Below, in pieces: positions 13,001-19,414 of a DNA stretch of 20,465 nt. Under the pieces are notes generated by a model, which saw nothing but the letters and a program-made list of their open reading frames with translations, was not told the origin of the DNA and ran no database searches. The DNA is taken from IMG/VR virus record IMGVR_UViG_3300037961_003072, positions 1 through 20,465 of that record; one strand, written 5' to 3'. The DNA comes from a virus. Position 1 is the first letter of the stretch, and the number at the start of each line of letters is the position of its first letter. The position numbers and the translations under genes are program-made.

Positions 13001-15854
13001 TGTCTTCAGCTTCGTCAGATGCTTGTTCATCATCTGCCGCTTTGTCTGCCGCTTCTTGTTCTCCTGAGTCGTCGTCGTCAACTTTAGCACCTGATCCAGA
13101 CCCGCCGCCTTGACCATAACGCTCGTTAATTTGATCAACCATCTTAGCCGTCTCAGGAGCAGTAGCTCTAAGATCATCCATCGATAAATCTTTTGAAGCA
13201 TCTACCCTAGCTTCAAACTCTTTCATGATGCTTCCCTCAAGTTTGAGCATCGCGTCTTGATCAACGAAAGTTTTCTTAGAGAGTTTCTTTAAACCCGCCC
13301 CAACTAAGGGGGCTGTGCCACCCAAAGCTGCGCCTAAAAGGGCTGCTTGGAATGCGCCCTCTATTCTTTCTCTGAACGAGGTTTCTTTATTCGTCCAAGC
13401 ATCTTGGATGATACTATTAACAAATTCATCTAATCCTTCTTCAAATCCTTCACCGACGATGCTTCCTCCATAACGCATCAATTTAGAACCACCTGCTTTT
13501 ATGAGGGACTCTTTAGTAACGTCTTGCATTAATTTTAGATAACCCTCTTTTGAAGTCATACTACCAACTATCCTGTCGGTAATCTTCTTCATCTGTGAAA
13601 AGCTGACTCCTTGGAGATATGCGTTCTCCAAACCTCCAAACTTTCCTCCTCCGATCATTCCCATACCTGCGGTAATAATACCTGTAACTGTTCCCGCAGT
13701 TAACGCAGAACCAAACGCAGCTTTGTGGGCCTCCTGTCTTACTCTCTCCTCACTCCATCCTTCGACCCACTCTCCCGCAGCATCTTTATATTTAGCGGTA
13801 TAGTCGTCCTGTATGGTTTTAAATACAGCACCATAAGTATGAGATCCAGATCTTGCAGCAGCAGATGCAAATTGAGCTGCACCAATATTAAGAGTTTTAC
13901 CTAACTTGCTATTATAAACATTGATAGCTTTTAGTATCTGCTTGCCCTTTACGTTTTTACCAAGTGTCCCCGCTAACAAGACTCTCGTAGTTGCATCTTC
14001 AGCAGACTCAGTTACAATCTCTCCTGCTGCGTTTTTAAAAGTCCTGCGTTTAAGGGTGTTAGTAAACGTAGCTTTCACTAGTGTTCTCGCAGTAGTTGAA
14101 ACTCCCGCCTTCGCCGTAAAGTATCCCCCCGCAGCTAGTGCCGATCCTCCTCCCGTAACAGGGGAGAGAGCTAGACCCCCTAATGTGATGAGGCCATCAA
14201 CAATCAATGGAGCCGCTTGTTCACCCATCATCTGGAGTGTAGAAGCCTCCATCCCAAATATTTTTCTCATCTGGTTAAGATGAGCTAAAGTTTCTTGGTT
14301 TCGTACAAGAGCATCTTGTGCTCCTTCATTGCCTAAGAAAGCAGGTATAGCATACCAAAGAGTAGAAATACTCTGCACAGCACTTATTCCATAGCCCCTT
14401 GCTCTGAGGCTAGGATTATACTCAGCAACAAAGCCTTCCATTATTTCATTGTTGGAAAGGCCATTTAGTTTTCCGTCAATCAACGCTTCGTTCCACTTGT
14501 CTCCGTATTGACCATCGACAGAAAGCACCTCGCTATAGTCATTGAAGCGGGCTTCGTTGACTGCTACCCTTTGTGAATTTTGGATTTCAATCTCTTCGTC
14601 TGATAAACCTGCTTTTTTCAGAGCTTTGTCATAAAGCTCTGGTTTAAAATTTAAATCATCCTGTACGAATACTCCGCTGAACTTAGATTTGAATACATTC
14701 TTTTCTAGTTCATCTTCCTCATCGGTAAATTTAAAAGTAGCCTCAGTATCATACGTGCCATAAAAAGCCTGTGTAGCGATGATATCGTCAACAGCGTCCT
14801 CTAATATCTCCCCACTTAGCCCCGTCTTTTCGGTGAGCGTTGCTAAAAGTTCGTCCTTTGTTTCTTCAACGTCTTCTTCATACTTGAGGCGATCTTTTTC
14901 ATACATCCTCTGTTGATAAACTTCATTCTGTTCATCTGAATCGAAAGTAATCCAATTCCAAAACTGTCGAATGCTCCGCCCCTTATCGTTTATCCAGTCC
15001 CCTGTATTGTGATATGCTCTATCTACAAACCCCCACGAATTAGTTCGCCCTAGATCTGTGGCTAATGCCTCGAACCTAGCTTTAATATCTTGGTCTTGTA
15101 GAGTGTCTTGGGGGTCTAAGAAAACTTGAATAGCTTTTTTCGCATCTTCTCTTTGCTCAATCTCATAACGCATCTTGTTATTTCGATCAGCAATCCTTTC
15201 TCTCTTTGACCGCAGAGCAAATACATCTGAAGCCATTACACCCTCAGATGAATGCTTCTTTATTACATCATACTCCGTTTGCCCCTCTGGAATACGACCA
15301 CCTAAAAATTTCCGATTGCCTTCTTTATCGTAGTAAACTCCCGCACTAATTTGGTTGTTTTCGTAAAGACTTTTGACATAGTTTTCTCTCTTCTGCCTGA
15401 GTATCTCCCCCAACTTTTTTTCGTCGTATTCCTTACTAGCAATACCCCCAACTTGCCCGCTTGCCGCTCTATCTTTAGCAACAACATATTCAGTAATCAG
15501 CTCTAGTTCCCCCTCTTCAAAATCCATCACATCCCTAAATCCTTGGGCTGATTGTGTTTTGATAAACTGAGCCTCTTGTAAAAGAGAGGGCCTCCTCAAG
15601 GCATTGATCTTATTAGAAACTTCCTCAGCATTTTCCTCAGTTAAAAGATCTCTAGCAACGAGAGACTTTTGTAAGTTGAGTTGCAGACCTCGCTCTACCG
15701 CTTCGGTATATTGACCTCCCGCTAAATACTCGTCCCTTAAATTATCAAAGTATTTTGTTAAACTCTCTACCTCGTCGGTATAAACATTTTCCGCAGACCA
15801 TACGTCATACGGAGTTTCGGCAATTTTATTAGTCGGTGTGCTTGGGTCTGACAT
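4068..15854 (-). CDS. Giant multidomain polyvalent virion protein, 3928 aa
   Basis: One uninterrupted frame of 3928 codons, roughly 430-440 kDa. Approximate order of parts: charged helical N-terminus (1-530); Gly/Ala-rich hydrophobic segments near 540-580, 715-740 and 832-857 around GEGFEEGLDEFVNS (about 800); acidic linker (912-985); coiled coil (1030-1100); HEYIH metallopeptidase (1694-1698); second degenerate zincin-like module (EEIGH, 1932-1936); ART-like module (H2116, Y2146, E2231); HhH-GPD-like module (K2572, D2593); helical C-terminus with GIYITRRYRMFED near 3025 and hydrophobic segments near 3285-3320 and 3594-3617. This composition matches the polyvalent proteins described by Iyer, Aravind and colleagues, which are packaged in virions and injected. 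It lies downstream of the terminase and two helical virion-like proteins; ATG follows a 23-nt gap with no Shine-Dalgarno site. The exact targets are unknown. No RNA polymerase or lysozyme motif was seen. Confidence 0.9.
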   Translation of the reverse strand: MSDPSTPTNKIAETPYDVWSAENVYTDEVESLTKYFDNLRDEYLAGGQYTEAVERGLQLNLQKSLVARDLLTEENAEEVSNKINALRRPSLLQEAQFIKTQSAQGFRDVMDFEEGELELITEYVVAKDRAASGQVGGIASKEYDEKKLGEILRQKRENYVKSLYENNQISAGVYYDKEGNRKFLGGRIPEGQTEYDVIKKHSSEGVMASDVFALRSKRERIADRNNKMRYEIEQREDAKKAIQVFLDPQDTLQDQDIKARFEALATDLGRTNSWGFVDRAYHNTGDWINDKGRSIRQFWNWITFDSDEQNEVYQQRMYEKDRLKYEEDVEETKDELLATLTEKTGLSGEILEDAVDDIIATQAFYGTYDTEATFKFTDEEDELEKNVFKSKFSGVFVQDDLNFKPELYDKALKKAGLSDEEIEIQNSQRVAVNEARFNDYSEVLSVDGQYGDKWNEALIDGKLNGLSNNEIMEGFVAEYNPSLRARGYGISAVQSISTLWYAIPAFLGNEGAQDALVRNQETLAHLNQMRKIFGMEASTLQMMGEQAAPLIVDGLITLGGLALSPVTGGGSALAAGGYFTAKAGVSTTARTLVKATFTNTLKRRTFKNAAGEIVTESAEDATTRVLLAGTLGKNVKGKQILKAINVYNSKLGKTLNIGAAQFASAAARSGSHTYGAVFKTIQDDYTAKYKDAAGEWVEGWSEERVRQEAHKAAFGSALTAGTVTGIITAGMGMIGGGKFGGLENAYLQGVSFSQMKKITDRIVGSMTSKEGYLKLMQDVTKESLIKAGGSKLMRYGGSIVGEGFEEGLDEFVNSIIQDAWTNKETSFRERIEGAFQAALLGAALGGTAPLVGAGLKKLSKKTFVDQDAMLKLEGSIMKEFEARVDASKDLSMDDLRATAPETAKMVDQINERYGQGGGSGSGAKVDDDDSGEQEAADKAADDEQASDEAEDIDEKFKENNTEGAVDKAVKDAQDDTKKKSTADPKVVTSPVVNDALSGESNPTDGQVAISSSHPTLSKDLTPEQKYQHISNEINAKEAEYKKQELALQSLPPELFEERKAKLDAAVRAGKLLDANAAASQRKKAQQKLKEEQKEAANPVKISEADIKALENLIDQGYPVHFIEEHLEQLGLELDRTDGRYLRELTNELRTRVREIYPTIKVKMPTGGAKLPKTLDPEGNVFIDQDGVGVFNNDPAGMLTLLQNNVLIPLTEDQYNNPQLNQSFVTEKVGDSYYVTDIMVPVKGGLVSAKTAFNKVAVHETDYSAIKNIVRRVTDLKLTVDIPKGLKVETPFSKSDRGGRRGKVALGTLLKEAKDINKLKAIIAKATGFSLTKDYVEAAAVTMSLDLQEQIYKYASAVSNGESVGSQVVDLEKTRNKHASYYTKMQTDRKSKARRDFASILSPDSKVHKDPNIYDADKNAEDHFVPPNLSPIDPIPETKLSKFVEGRIEDVATALAMDERLMREAKRILNKEVYKGKKVAKNFSAEKTATELVIFFAANGGGAANPRLGRFESEMENFKLGRELKEALTILGVTNPAAQKSLETDPALYTLIESQLQALVGEDVALLPSDVSAFYTQVRKASALYKKRAVKDIRDRREIARDNLQQIDGLGLEDGNPESVIEALEKIAKEGPKPLRVIAKALLKRKDLIRSVQFEIVQSPIEAAGYYYVDQNGTRRIVINIDRSGDRGVADTLVHEYIHAVTDDILRTPVESRTPAENEAIANIERLLNIAKKKASETGKPNLIYGTENIDEFITHVLTDPEFQAFLNGITSKTKGSSNLLVRLFYSIANLVGFKTKEFRTAVQQALDLTQRHGIPSPETKSGYANQVARSVHRSQAEVSDLAEAIGMGDEASLAKVLQQRAAEVVTFVSSYLPRELNLQIDNESSVVAKVDADTGAIILNPERAAIKLAQMGESTRLDPQRRQHILGAIINEEIGHAAARAMLTDGQIVEITNSMTDEQFEAVIKDYYPLDQQEAALERLRSDDPQESSVEKYKMTEEALVLHASRAMRGMTTNESVAFLSTNPALIPTFIQYMKALLSKLTYHVNNRDVSPEMRKAVNNVIIEIRALELNYRPAPSTMTHNPRNPYAVVETLMEQAVSSQRLVPKSDQNRVVYYHGTSTEGGKNIREKGVDQSKSAKGYFGRGFYAAFDRKLAQDNYADFAEEESEGGDVIAFSLPWTAKVLDLREAEDFNTWKNLKYRGRPVGDLVGEDNFNEIMTELGIDGLIDNSFEGIVIYNENLIDIVDPLDVESTFGADVSQELLDIGKRDDIRVGTSKIGTKAVPKETPRESNIGGVAGEGNPDTKAADRLKRITIPNQIKQITATLKSKSPNGRYILPDEFKRARNPEKKLQILKDYLADNLIALHDAVDPQIRERSKRWYQGANRIANGLAAKYDLNPEQVAGVMASLSPQKDWFLNLAQAEQTIEVYRHYQDYVMDTEKFDEVVEDTIAVAEAPQARKKGKSKAVKDALDAEAREIRRNLLAQIKGKTIAELKGGDPKLVGWAVRLIAEAEFGKGVTNVTPEGEPNGPYLKPNGEPVANGWGSAGETAKAFSILEDGSPENISTQLGKFHKVRSFFNNIASPYSEYGDVTIDTHAVAAAFLMPYAQKAVPVAHNFGTSSASSDRDGMQGTYHIYADAYRQAAATLGIPPYQLQSITWEAIREIYPADSRKNLKYVAERENIHNENDPEQARNRILGRDIPKPLWFGTPDSGVLDRAEALIGDDSQKEAISRRGLLFSGRRTPDGGGVTDLGVPELQPTTFRAKPSADLDLDLESQFGVDSKLPEFIDEVGMQEEKIGNWLELLDVPLMEFSDYDISLESDEDINLRGKIKRTLVKTFKRRADRRVVEFYNQNKAFIRETRGVVADYQKKFNRIFEEENARLAQITGKEDNIPMELIANASGSNMGTQLTVEQENTVDGAYLSALDKAKRLMGDDKKAAEEKAKEKKEQMTLDFREKNRKEQIAKRDKALEDLLLLSPKLATEIIVEMRKLQDQLSKKAMEVFKGTMDESDLKLAFDFNRGIYITRRYRMFEDNNFLKDVKESDEYSGVRERAVVYFAKQLALKKVDSLMEKEGLSRADARQKLEEEAVAKDSSYRSEATVMMQEFIDSYGQAKVRKKIEVRQGAGGEQILLPDVKFKSESLNELVDKLNEKKNIPEPIRELLGEYGDEAGLENLAYTLVHTASRVSNQSFFNKMKELGTKSDNPWMVTEEEYQKGKNDKYVNWTQIKTDQGDYDLTPIKGMYVPDQVHSNLEDLFGQKGNDDYIDERNERVQIESGIKRFLKKATGYSLAMKTLGSVGFYLRNMIGNGLFFGPMQGYYGGARRVGGELLGMGKATVSAARGDGFDTEYDPKTGKGSLMVKAARGSLEQLNFELVELKSMDIFGDELEISAISDLLTEKNKFSDMEKELTVLGRANEWLMNTVKKGGSAIVPDEYIPALKKAGVKVGEGGKMTVAALKKAPDALISHGGRLASAADGFFKIGLYEFELSHLIEAAKYEQENGKPNGEYARLLKEDGTPSTGMKMMAASIVKDTSQSYSRAVPFIKTWSSSSYGLAFAPYVRFAADVPRVYLGGLGRIIKEKKSDNPVIQRRGNKRARGYIFTSAATLAATKGVQAIFGAGGEDEDKALKAMAPEWMKNTSAVIYKYGGQWFSVDLTYLNPFAIIQDPMVMGAQDILRGDFKKAFNLSPIDQTGILGGFLKPYMNEQILAGAIFNAVMNDDEYGNKIVFDEDTKKALTVGKYIFDRAFAPRTLMAGEKSLDALLSGRDAKTFFDSPFGHLVKEIMPVRPHPMDLDKGFRRFVKSHMEDYSANSKRMYKLNSDNITTGEIKDLYLNFARNRIKQNNDFGQIMRGFEGLGLSRAQMEKDARSLGVSKERLRQNRLGFMNRPIITKPLEAILKQTRNGRMTLRTLKETYEKEYPKPQIKIDP
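4071..7420 (-). other. C-terminal helical region of the giant protein (LPD38-like)
   Basis: Residues from about 2812 to the end contain a long coiled coil (about 2931-2971, rich in Lys/Glu), the signature GIYITRRYRMFED (about 3025), a hydrophobic stretch with SVGFYLRNMIGNGLFFG (about 3290-3315), another near 3594-3617, and a segment WFSVDLTYLNPFAIIQDP (about 3640). The pairing of a YxTRxY-type signature with a downstream hydrophobic 'NPF' region is typical of the C-termini of large polyvalent proteins (LPD38-like). It may anchor the protein in the virion or form a membrane-interacting part. The assignment is from memory of the pattern. Confidence 0.45.
7755..8957 (-). other. HhH-GPD-like (DNA glycosylase-like) segment of the giant protein
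   Basis: Residues about 2300-2700. It contains RWYQGANRIANGLAAKY, GVMASLSPQKDW, LGKFHKVRSFFNNIASP with Lys2572, DVTIDTHAVAAAF with Asp2593, and IYADAYRQAAATLG. The Lys followed 21 residues later by an Asp in a DTH context resembles the catalytic Lys/Asp pair of endonuclease III-type glycosylases. Similar phage sequences exist and are usually annotated as hypothetical. A DNA base-excision or DNA-binding role is inferred and uncertain. Confidence 0.45.
9111..9533 (-). other. ADP-ribosyltransferase-like module of the giant protein
   Basis: Residues about 2108-2248. The pattern fits the H-Y-E class of the ART fold: VVYYHGTS (His2116), GYFGRGFYAAF (Tyr2146), and near the end GIDGLIDNSFEGIVIYN with Glu2231, followed by the typical closing strand (ENLIDIVDP). 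All three expected residues are present, so it could transfer ADP-ribose from NAD to a host target. ART modules of this sort are common in virion-injected polyvalent proteins. The target is unknown. Confidence 0.75.
9720..10247 (-). other. Second zincin-like module with altered active site
   Basis: Residues about 1870-2045. The order repeats the preceding module: strands (VDADTGAIILNPERAA), then a motif helix (IINEEIGHAAARAM), then an acidic helix about 62 residues later (MTEEALVLHASRAMRG), then NPALIPTFIQYMKALLS. Where a zincin would have HEIGH this has EEIGH (1932-1936): the first zinc-binding His is Glu. It is probably an inactive or modified copy; the homology is inferred from layout, not from an alignment. 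Confidence 0.45.
10485..10892 (-). other. Zincin-like metallopeptidase module of the giant protein
   Basis: Residues about 1655-1790. The catalytic motif is VHEYIH (HEXXH at 1694-1698). It is preceded by a strand pair (GYYYVDQNGTRRIVINID) and followed, 57 residues after the motif begins, by ENIDEFITHVLTDPEFQAF, whose Glu1751 is the likely third zinc ligand. The motif, its spacing and the DEF...PEFQ element are typical of metallopeptidase modules in phage polyvalent proteins. It should be an active zinc protease; it could process the giant itself or cleave host proteins. Confidence 0.75.
12900..13121 (-). other. Acidic low-complexity linker in the giant protein
   Basis: Residues about 912-985 begin with a Gly/Ser run (GGGSGSGAKVDDDDSGEQE) and continue with Asp/Glu/Ala/Lys-rich sequence lacking hydrophobic residues. 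It separates the N-terminal part with membrane-like segments from the enzymatic part. A flexible acidic linker of this kind could allow threading through a narrow tail or be a processing site; both ideas are inferred. Confidence 0.7.
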
Positions 15855-15877
15855 AGCAGAAGCAATATGTTATTGGT

Positions 15878-16912
15878 TTACTTTTCTGGTTTTGGCACTG
15901 CGCTTGATCCCGCAGTTGTATCAATTTCGGGGGCGTTAGGATCTGCTGCGCCTAACTCTATGCGTTTACGTGAAAGTGCGTTTAATTGTTCTTGGCGTAA
16001 TTTACTTATAAGTTCGGCGTAACTATTAGGTTTGATGACCCTCCCATCAGGAAGTGTGAAACCTGCTTGTATGCTCTCTAACATATTCCCTGCCAGAGCT
16101 GCGTCACTGACTTTCAAATCAGCAAATACTTTTTGTTCGGCTTCAAAGTCACGTATTTGATTCCCTAGAATTTGGACATCGGTGTCGATAAGATCGATCC
16201 TTTGTTTCTGTTCTCGTTCTAGCCTACTAAGCTCTTTAGCATCCTCTTCCTTCTGTTGTTTCTCATCATACCTTTTAACAGCTATTTCTGCTGCTTTAAG
16301 GTTTGATTCCTCGACAGGGTCAATGCCTTCGCCACTCGCTCTGTATACTTCCCTTAGATCATTAATCTGATCTTGCGTAGTAAACTCTCGCACTAAGTTA
16401 TAATCTCTACTCGCAGCACTATCTAGCTTTGCTCTTTCTAAGTTTTTCTTTTTTTCTTTCTTAGCTTTCTCTTCATTCCTCTTTTGCATCTGAGCAGAGA
16501 TTGATTGAAGAGCTGCTGAAACAGAGCTTCTGGCTACGTCACTATTCGCGATAACGCTTGAGTTGTTCAATTGAAATTGGCTTAACTGCACCATCTTCTC
16601 GTTAGGGTCGAGATCAGGATTATTCATTATATCTGTGAAATTTTGTGTAAGCTCTTCAGCTCTCTCATCAAAATCTCTTTTCTCACGAATGCCTTTTTTG
16701 CGTTGTTTAAATTCAAAGACACTTGTCTCATAAGCGAGATCAGCAGCTTTTTCTTTCTGTATTTGTCCTCGCAGTTTGACCATTAAGTCAAGTTGAGGAA
16801 GCACCTGCTGATCTGCCTTTGCATTAAGGAAAGCAGTCTCTGGTGCGGTCAACCCGTAGTTATCTCTTACGGGTGCTATGTCTCTATTAAAATCTAAAAG
16901 AGGATCAGCCAT
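15878..16912 (-). CDS. Coiled-coil virion-like protein, 344 aa
   Basis: The 344-residue protein is almost entirely charged helix, with Lys/Glu-rich coiled-coil stretches (for example KRNEEKAKKEKKKNLERAK, about 143-161, and YDEKQQKEEDAKELSRLERE, about 216-235) and a Pro/Ala-rich tail (SSAVPKPEK). No enzymatic motif and no membrane segment is visible. It starts inside a TAATG overlap with the preceding gene and is followed 23 nt later by the giant. The position between the terminase and the giant protein, and the size, fit an internal (ejected) virion protein comparable in place to the gp15-type proteins of short-tailed phages. Homology was not shown; a scaffold-like protein is an alternative. 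Confidence 0.7.
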   Translation of the reverse strand: MADPLLDFNRDIAPVRDNYGLTAPETAFLNAKADQQVLPQLDLMVKLRGQIQKEKAADLAYETSVFEFKQRKKGIREKRDFDERAEELTQNFTDIMNNPDLDPNEKMVQLSQFQLNNSSVIANSDVARSSVSAALQSISAQMQKRNEEKAKKEKKKNLERAKLDSAASRDYNLVREFTTQDQINDLREVYRASGEGIDPVEESNLKAAEIAVKRYDEKQQKEEDAKELSRLEREQKQRIDLIDTDVQILGNQIRDFEAEQKVFADLKVSDAALAGNMLESIQAGFTLPDGRVIKPNSYAELISKLRQEQLNALSRKRIELGAADPNAPEIDTTAGSSAVPKPEK

Positions 16913-17595
16913 TATCCGAACAAGTTAAAGTTAGGATCGCGAAGGTCTTTAGCAGTTCTAGCAATAAGAAGTTGAGTTAGACCTCTGTTCATTTCTCTAA
17001 TCTCTGATGCTCTTTGGGCATCTACCATTTGTTGCTGCCTCATTTGTGGAGTTGAAATAGCAGGAGCCATTGCTTCGGGTGAATCCGCGTATTGCATCGC
17101 AGCTCTTTCCGCAGCTTTAACAAATCCTTTTTTCCTCAATCGTTCCGCTAATTTAAGACGCGCTCTTGGGGAGTATAATCTCCTCCGTGAACCAGCTCCT
17201 AAAGTTCTGTTCGGGTCATTTGCCCGCGCAAAGAAATCCTCATATCTTCCTTTGTCGGCATTCATCGCCTCAAGGAGTCCCCGCTCTTCTTCTACTTCCC
17301 TCTCAAAAGCCTTGGGATCAACATCGAGATTGGCTGCTTCTCCTCTGAGCACACCTAGTTCTTTGTCTAAGTCTTCGCTAGAAAGATTTCTATTAAAGGC
17401 TTCAGTGAGTCTGCCTCTTAGCATTTTCTTTTTTTCAAGAGTGTCGGTTTCTAGTCCCGTTACTGACCCAAAATTTGATGCAAGACTTTTACCACTTCCC
17501 CCTGATCCCGATCCCGAACCTGATCCAACGGGGCCATACGCTCCAAGCGCGGTATTTAGAAATGATTTTAGTCCCATATTTAATCCAATAGCCAT
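16912..17595 (-). CDS. Gly/Ser-linker helical virion-like protein, 227 aa
   Basis: Residues 1-20 (MAIGLNMGLKSFLNTALGAY) form a short amphipathic or weakly hydrophobic helix. A Gly/Ser repeat follows (GSGSGSGSGGSGKS, about 24-37), encoded by a run of GGATCN-like hexamers near 17501-17526. The rest is charged helix with Arg-rich patches (AGSRRRLYSPRARLKLAERL) and a Gln/Met-rich stretch (TPQMRQQQMVDAQ). The layout recalls small internal virion proteins (gp14-like by position and N-terminus) that enter the host membrane during ejection; this is inference. It begins after a 31-nt gap from the terminase, which holds a 12-bp palindrome, and ends at TAATG with the next gene. Confidence 0.7.
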   Translation of the reverse strand: MAIGLNMGLKSFLNTALGAYGPVGSGSGSGSGGSGKSLASNFGSVTGLETDTLEKKKMLRGRLTEAFNRNLSSEDLDKELGVLRGEAANLDVDPKAFEREVEEERGLLEAMNADKGRYEDFFARANDPNRTLGAGSRRRLYSPRARLKLAERLRKKGFVKAAERAAMQYADSPEAMAPAISTPQMRQQQMVDAQRASEIREMNRGLTQLLIARTAKDLRDPNFNLFG

Positions 17596-17597
17596 AG

Positions 17598-17609
17598 CTT
17601 AAATTTAAG
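17598..17609. repeat. 12-bp AT-rich palindrome in the terminase/virion-gene gap
   Basis: CTTAAATTTAAG reads the same on both strands. It sits 3 nt upstream of the ATG of the 227-residue gene, where a Shine-Dalgarno site would be expected and none is present. It could be a protein-binding site or simply AT-rich leader sequence. It is too short and weak to be a terminator. Confidence 0.4.
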
Positions 17610-17626
17610 TTATTTATAAGAGAAAG

Positions 17627-19414
17627 TCAATCGATGAGGGTAGCCTCAGCGTTCTGTAAAGCATTACTTAAAGTTTTTATAGTAGTTCTTCTATAAGGCA
17701 TAGATAAACTACCTTCTTCTGGAGGGTCTACTGCTACTAATCCTAGCCTCTGTCGGGCGCAATCTAAGGCTAAAAAAGCGGCATCTGCTAAGTCGGGACT
17801 CCTCCCGAAACGAGATTTAAACTCAGGCTTCGATTCGATTTTCATGCGGAGGCTTCCGCTTTTCACCATGTCATAATTTCTTTCAGTTATTTCTTGGGCA
17901 AGATCTGAGGTTATTCCAAAGATTTGCTTTGTTCGCATCAATTCTTTTCCGACAAACCAAAGTTCTGAAACTCTATTGACGTATAAATCTGAACCTATTT
18001 TAGGGCTGTTGGCACTCACTCTTTTGTCACTGGCTTTTCCACCAAAAGAAATACGCATAAATTTATTCGACCACTCTCCTGCTAGAACATCACAGAAAGG
18101 AGCACCTGCTCCCGTAGCATCGACACTTACATTCTCTGGTAAGATCTTTAGCTTCTCACACTTTTCTTTGATCTGTTGAACAATCTGATACGTCCTCGGC
18201 ACGGCTTTATTTGTAGCATCATCATTAAGATGTATGGCGTTTCCAAATTCTATAACGTATTGACCTGTAGAATCATATCCACATTTAGCTGTATACAAGA
18301 TCGTCCTGTCCCCACCATTAGTAAAAGCAGGGTCTATCCCACACAGATTGACAGGTGATCCTTGCCAATCGACTTGCTTCATCGCTCCGCTAGAAGTTAT
18401 TTCATTCTCTGTGTATATGCCTGTCGTTTCATCACTGTCAAAAAAGACAGCCCTAACCATTCGCATATACCCTCTGCTCTCAACCCCAAGTAACGATTTG
18501 TCTTCTGCAAGTTTTTCTTCTGTCGGCAACCAAGGATAAATGGTTTCTCCCGCAATTATGTTTGGGGATTTTTCACCATCTAAACGTATATATTTGCCAT
18601 TCCATTTAGTCTCCCACTCATCGTCCAAGTTTGTGTCCACGCTATCCCACCCATCTTTGGGGGTAGACCATACTCCGAACGCATCAAATCTACTGTTGGG
18701 GTTGCTCATACCAATCATTTGGAATGAGGGGTTTTTAGACAAGTTTGTAAGACCTGCGTTAAGGATAGCTTCAGAAAGTTCTGAAAGCTCGTCTCCGATT
18801 AGAATCACTCTTTTCTGTTTGATACCAATAAATTTACCGACAGCCTCTTTGGTCTTACTCTTTTCAGCAGAGATCAAAGATAGTCCTGCTCTTTCAATAA
18901 GAATATCTTTCTCATTAATATAAGCAGCATTACCAATTGAATCCCGAATCTTGATTGGTGCATCATCTATCACTGACAGGAGAGACATTACACTACCCCA
19001 GATTCGTTTACGGGCTTCACGAAGCGTGGTGGATGTCATCAAAACTAAAGTGTCCTGCGGTTGGCAAAGCCAATTGATGATTCCCCACGCTGCCATGGTA
19101 TGGGATTTACCAGAAGAAGCTGACCCTCCAACAGCAAGGTATTTGTTTTCAAGGGCTGCTCGAATCATGAGAGTAGCCCAAGGATGACGAACCATTAATT
19201 TTTCAGGAAGATCTTCGCGGTTCCAAAGCTCGTCGCATATCCTCCAAAAATAATACTCTCTTGCAGCTACTACTTCATGGTTGGCAAAGCCATACAGCAA
19301 AGCAGTTAAAAGGCTAGTCGGTGGGATTTTAAATCCTCCCACATCCATCTTTTTTGTTTTAGGATCAATGCGAGGCTCTAGTAACTGCTTGCTCCTTTGT
19401 TCATTTAAAGCCAT
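17627..19414 (-). CDS. terL: Terminase large subunit
   Basis: DNA-packaging motor and headful or cohesive-end nuclease. With the ATG at 19414 it has 595 residues, a usual size. ATPase part: Walker A GSASSGKS (97-104), Walker B ILIGDE (204-209), coupling motif GMSNPNS (235-241). RNase H-like nuclease part: CGIDPAFTNGGD with Asp361, SVDATGAG with Asp432, and SPDLADA with Asp541/Asp544. All catalytic acids are present, so it should be active. The frame extends 15 nt upstream to a TTG at 19429, but the ATG gives the natural N-terminus MALNEQRSK. It is the first gene of the minus-strand virion operon and is divergent from the small subunit, an unusual arrangement. Confidence 0.95.
   Translation of the reverse strand: MALNEQRSKQLLEPRIDPKTKKMDVGGFKIPPTSLLTALLYGFANHEVVAAREYYFWRICDELWNREDLPEKLMVRHPWATLMIRAALENKYLAVGGSASSGKSHTMAAWGIINWLCQPQDTLVLMTSTTLREARKRIWGSVMSLLSVIDDAPIKIRDSIGNAAYINEKDILIERAGLSLISAEKSKTKEAVGKFIGIKQKRVILIGDELSELSEAILNAGLTNLSKNPSFQMIGMSNPNSRFDAFGVWSTPKDGWDSVDTNLDDEWETKWNGKYIRLDGEKSPNIIAGETIYPWLPTEEKLAEDKSLLGVESRGYMRMVRAVFFDSDETTGIYTENEITSSGAMKQVDWQGSPVNLCGIDPAFTNGGDRTILYTAKCGYDSTGQYVIEFGNAIHLNDDATNKAVPRTYQIVQQIKEKCEKLKILPENVSVDATGAGAPFCDVLAGEWSNKFMRISFGGKASDKRVSANSPKIGSDLYVNRVSELWFVGKELMRTKQIFGITSDLAQEITERNYDMVKSGSLRMKIESKPEFKSRFGRSPDLADAAFLALDCARQRLGLVAVDPPEEGSLSMPYRRTTIKTLSNALQNAEATLID

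Noticed and set aside
4269-14283. Long plus-strand frames opposite the giant gene (for example 8926-9384, 6742-7095, 13921-14283)
   Set aside because: They are Ser/Leu-rich antisense shadows of a Lys/Glu/Asp-rich gene, have no ribosome sites, no coupling to neighbours and no domain-like content.
4068-15854. N4-type virion RNA polymerase as an identity for the giant gene
   Set aside because: Size and position would fit, but none of the T7-family polymerase motifs (DxxGR, KxxVMTxxYG-like, HDE context) can be found in the translation.
17470-17525. P-loop in the 227-residue protein (GSGSGGSGKS)
   Set aside because: It is part of a Gly/Ser repeat without the flanking strand and helix of a nucleotide-binding fold and without any Walker B.
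17613-17630. Minus-strand promoter TTGACT/TATAAA ahead of the 227-residue gene
   Set aside because: The two boxes are only 6 nt apart, far from the 16-18 nt needed.
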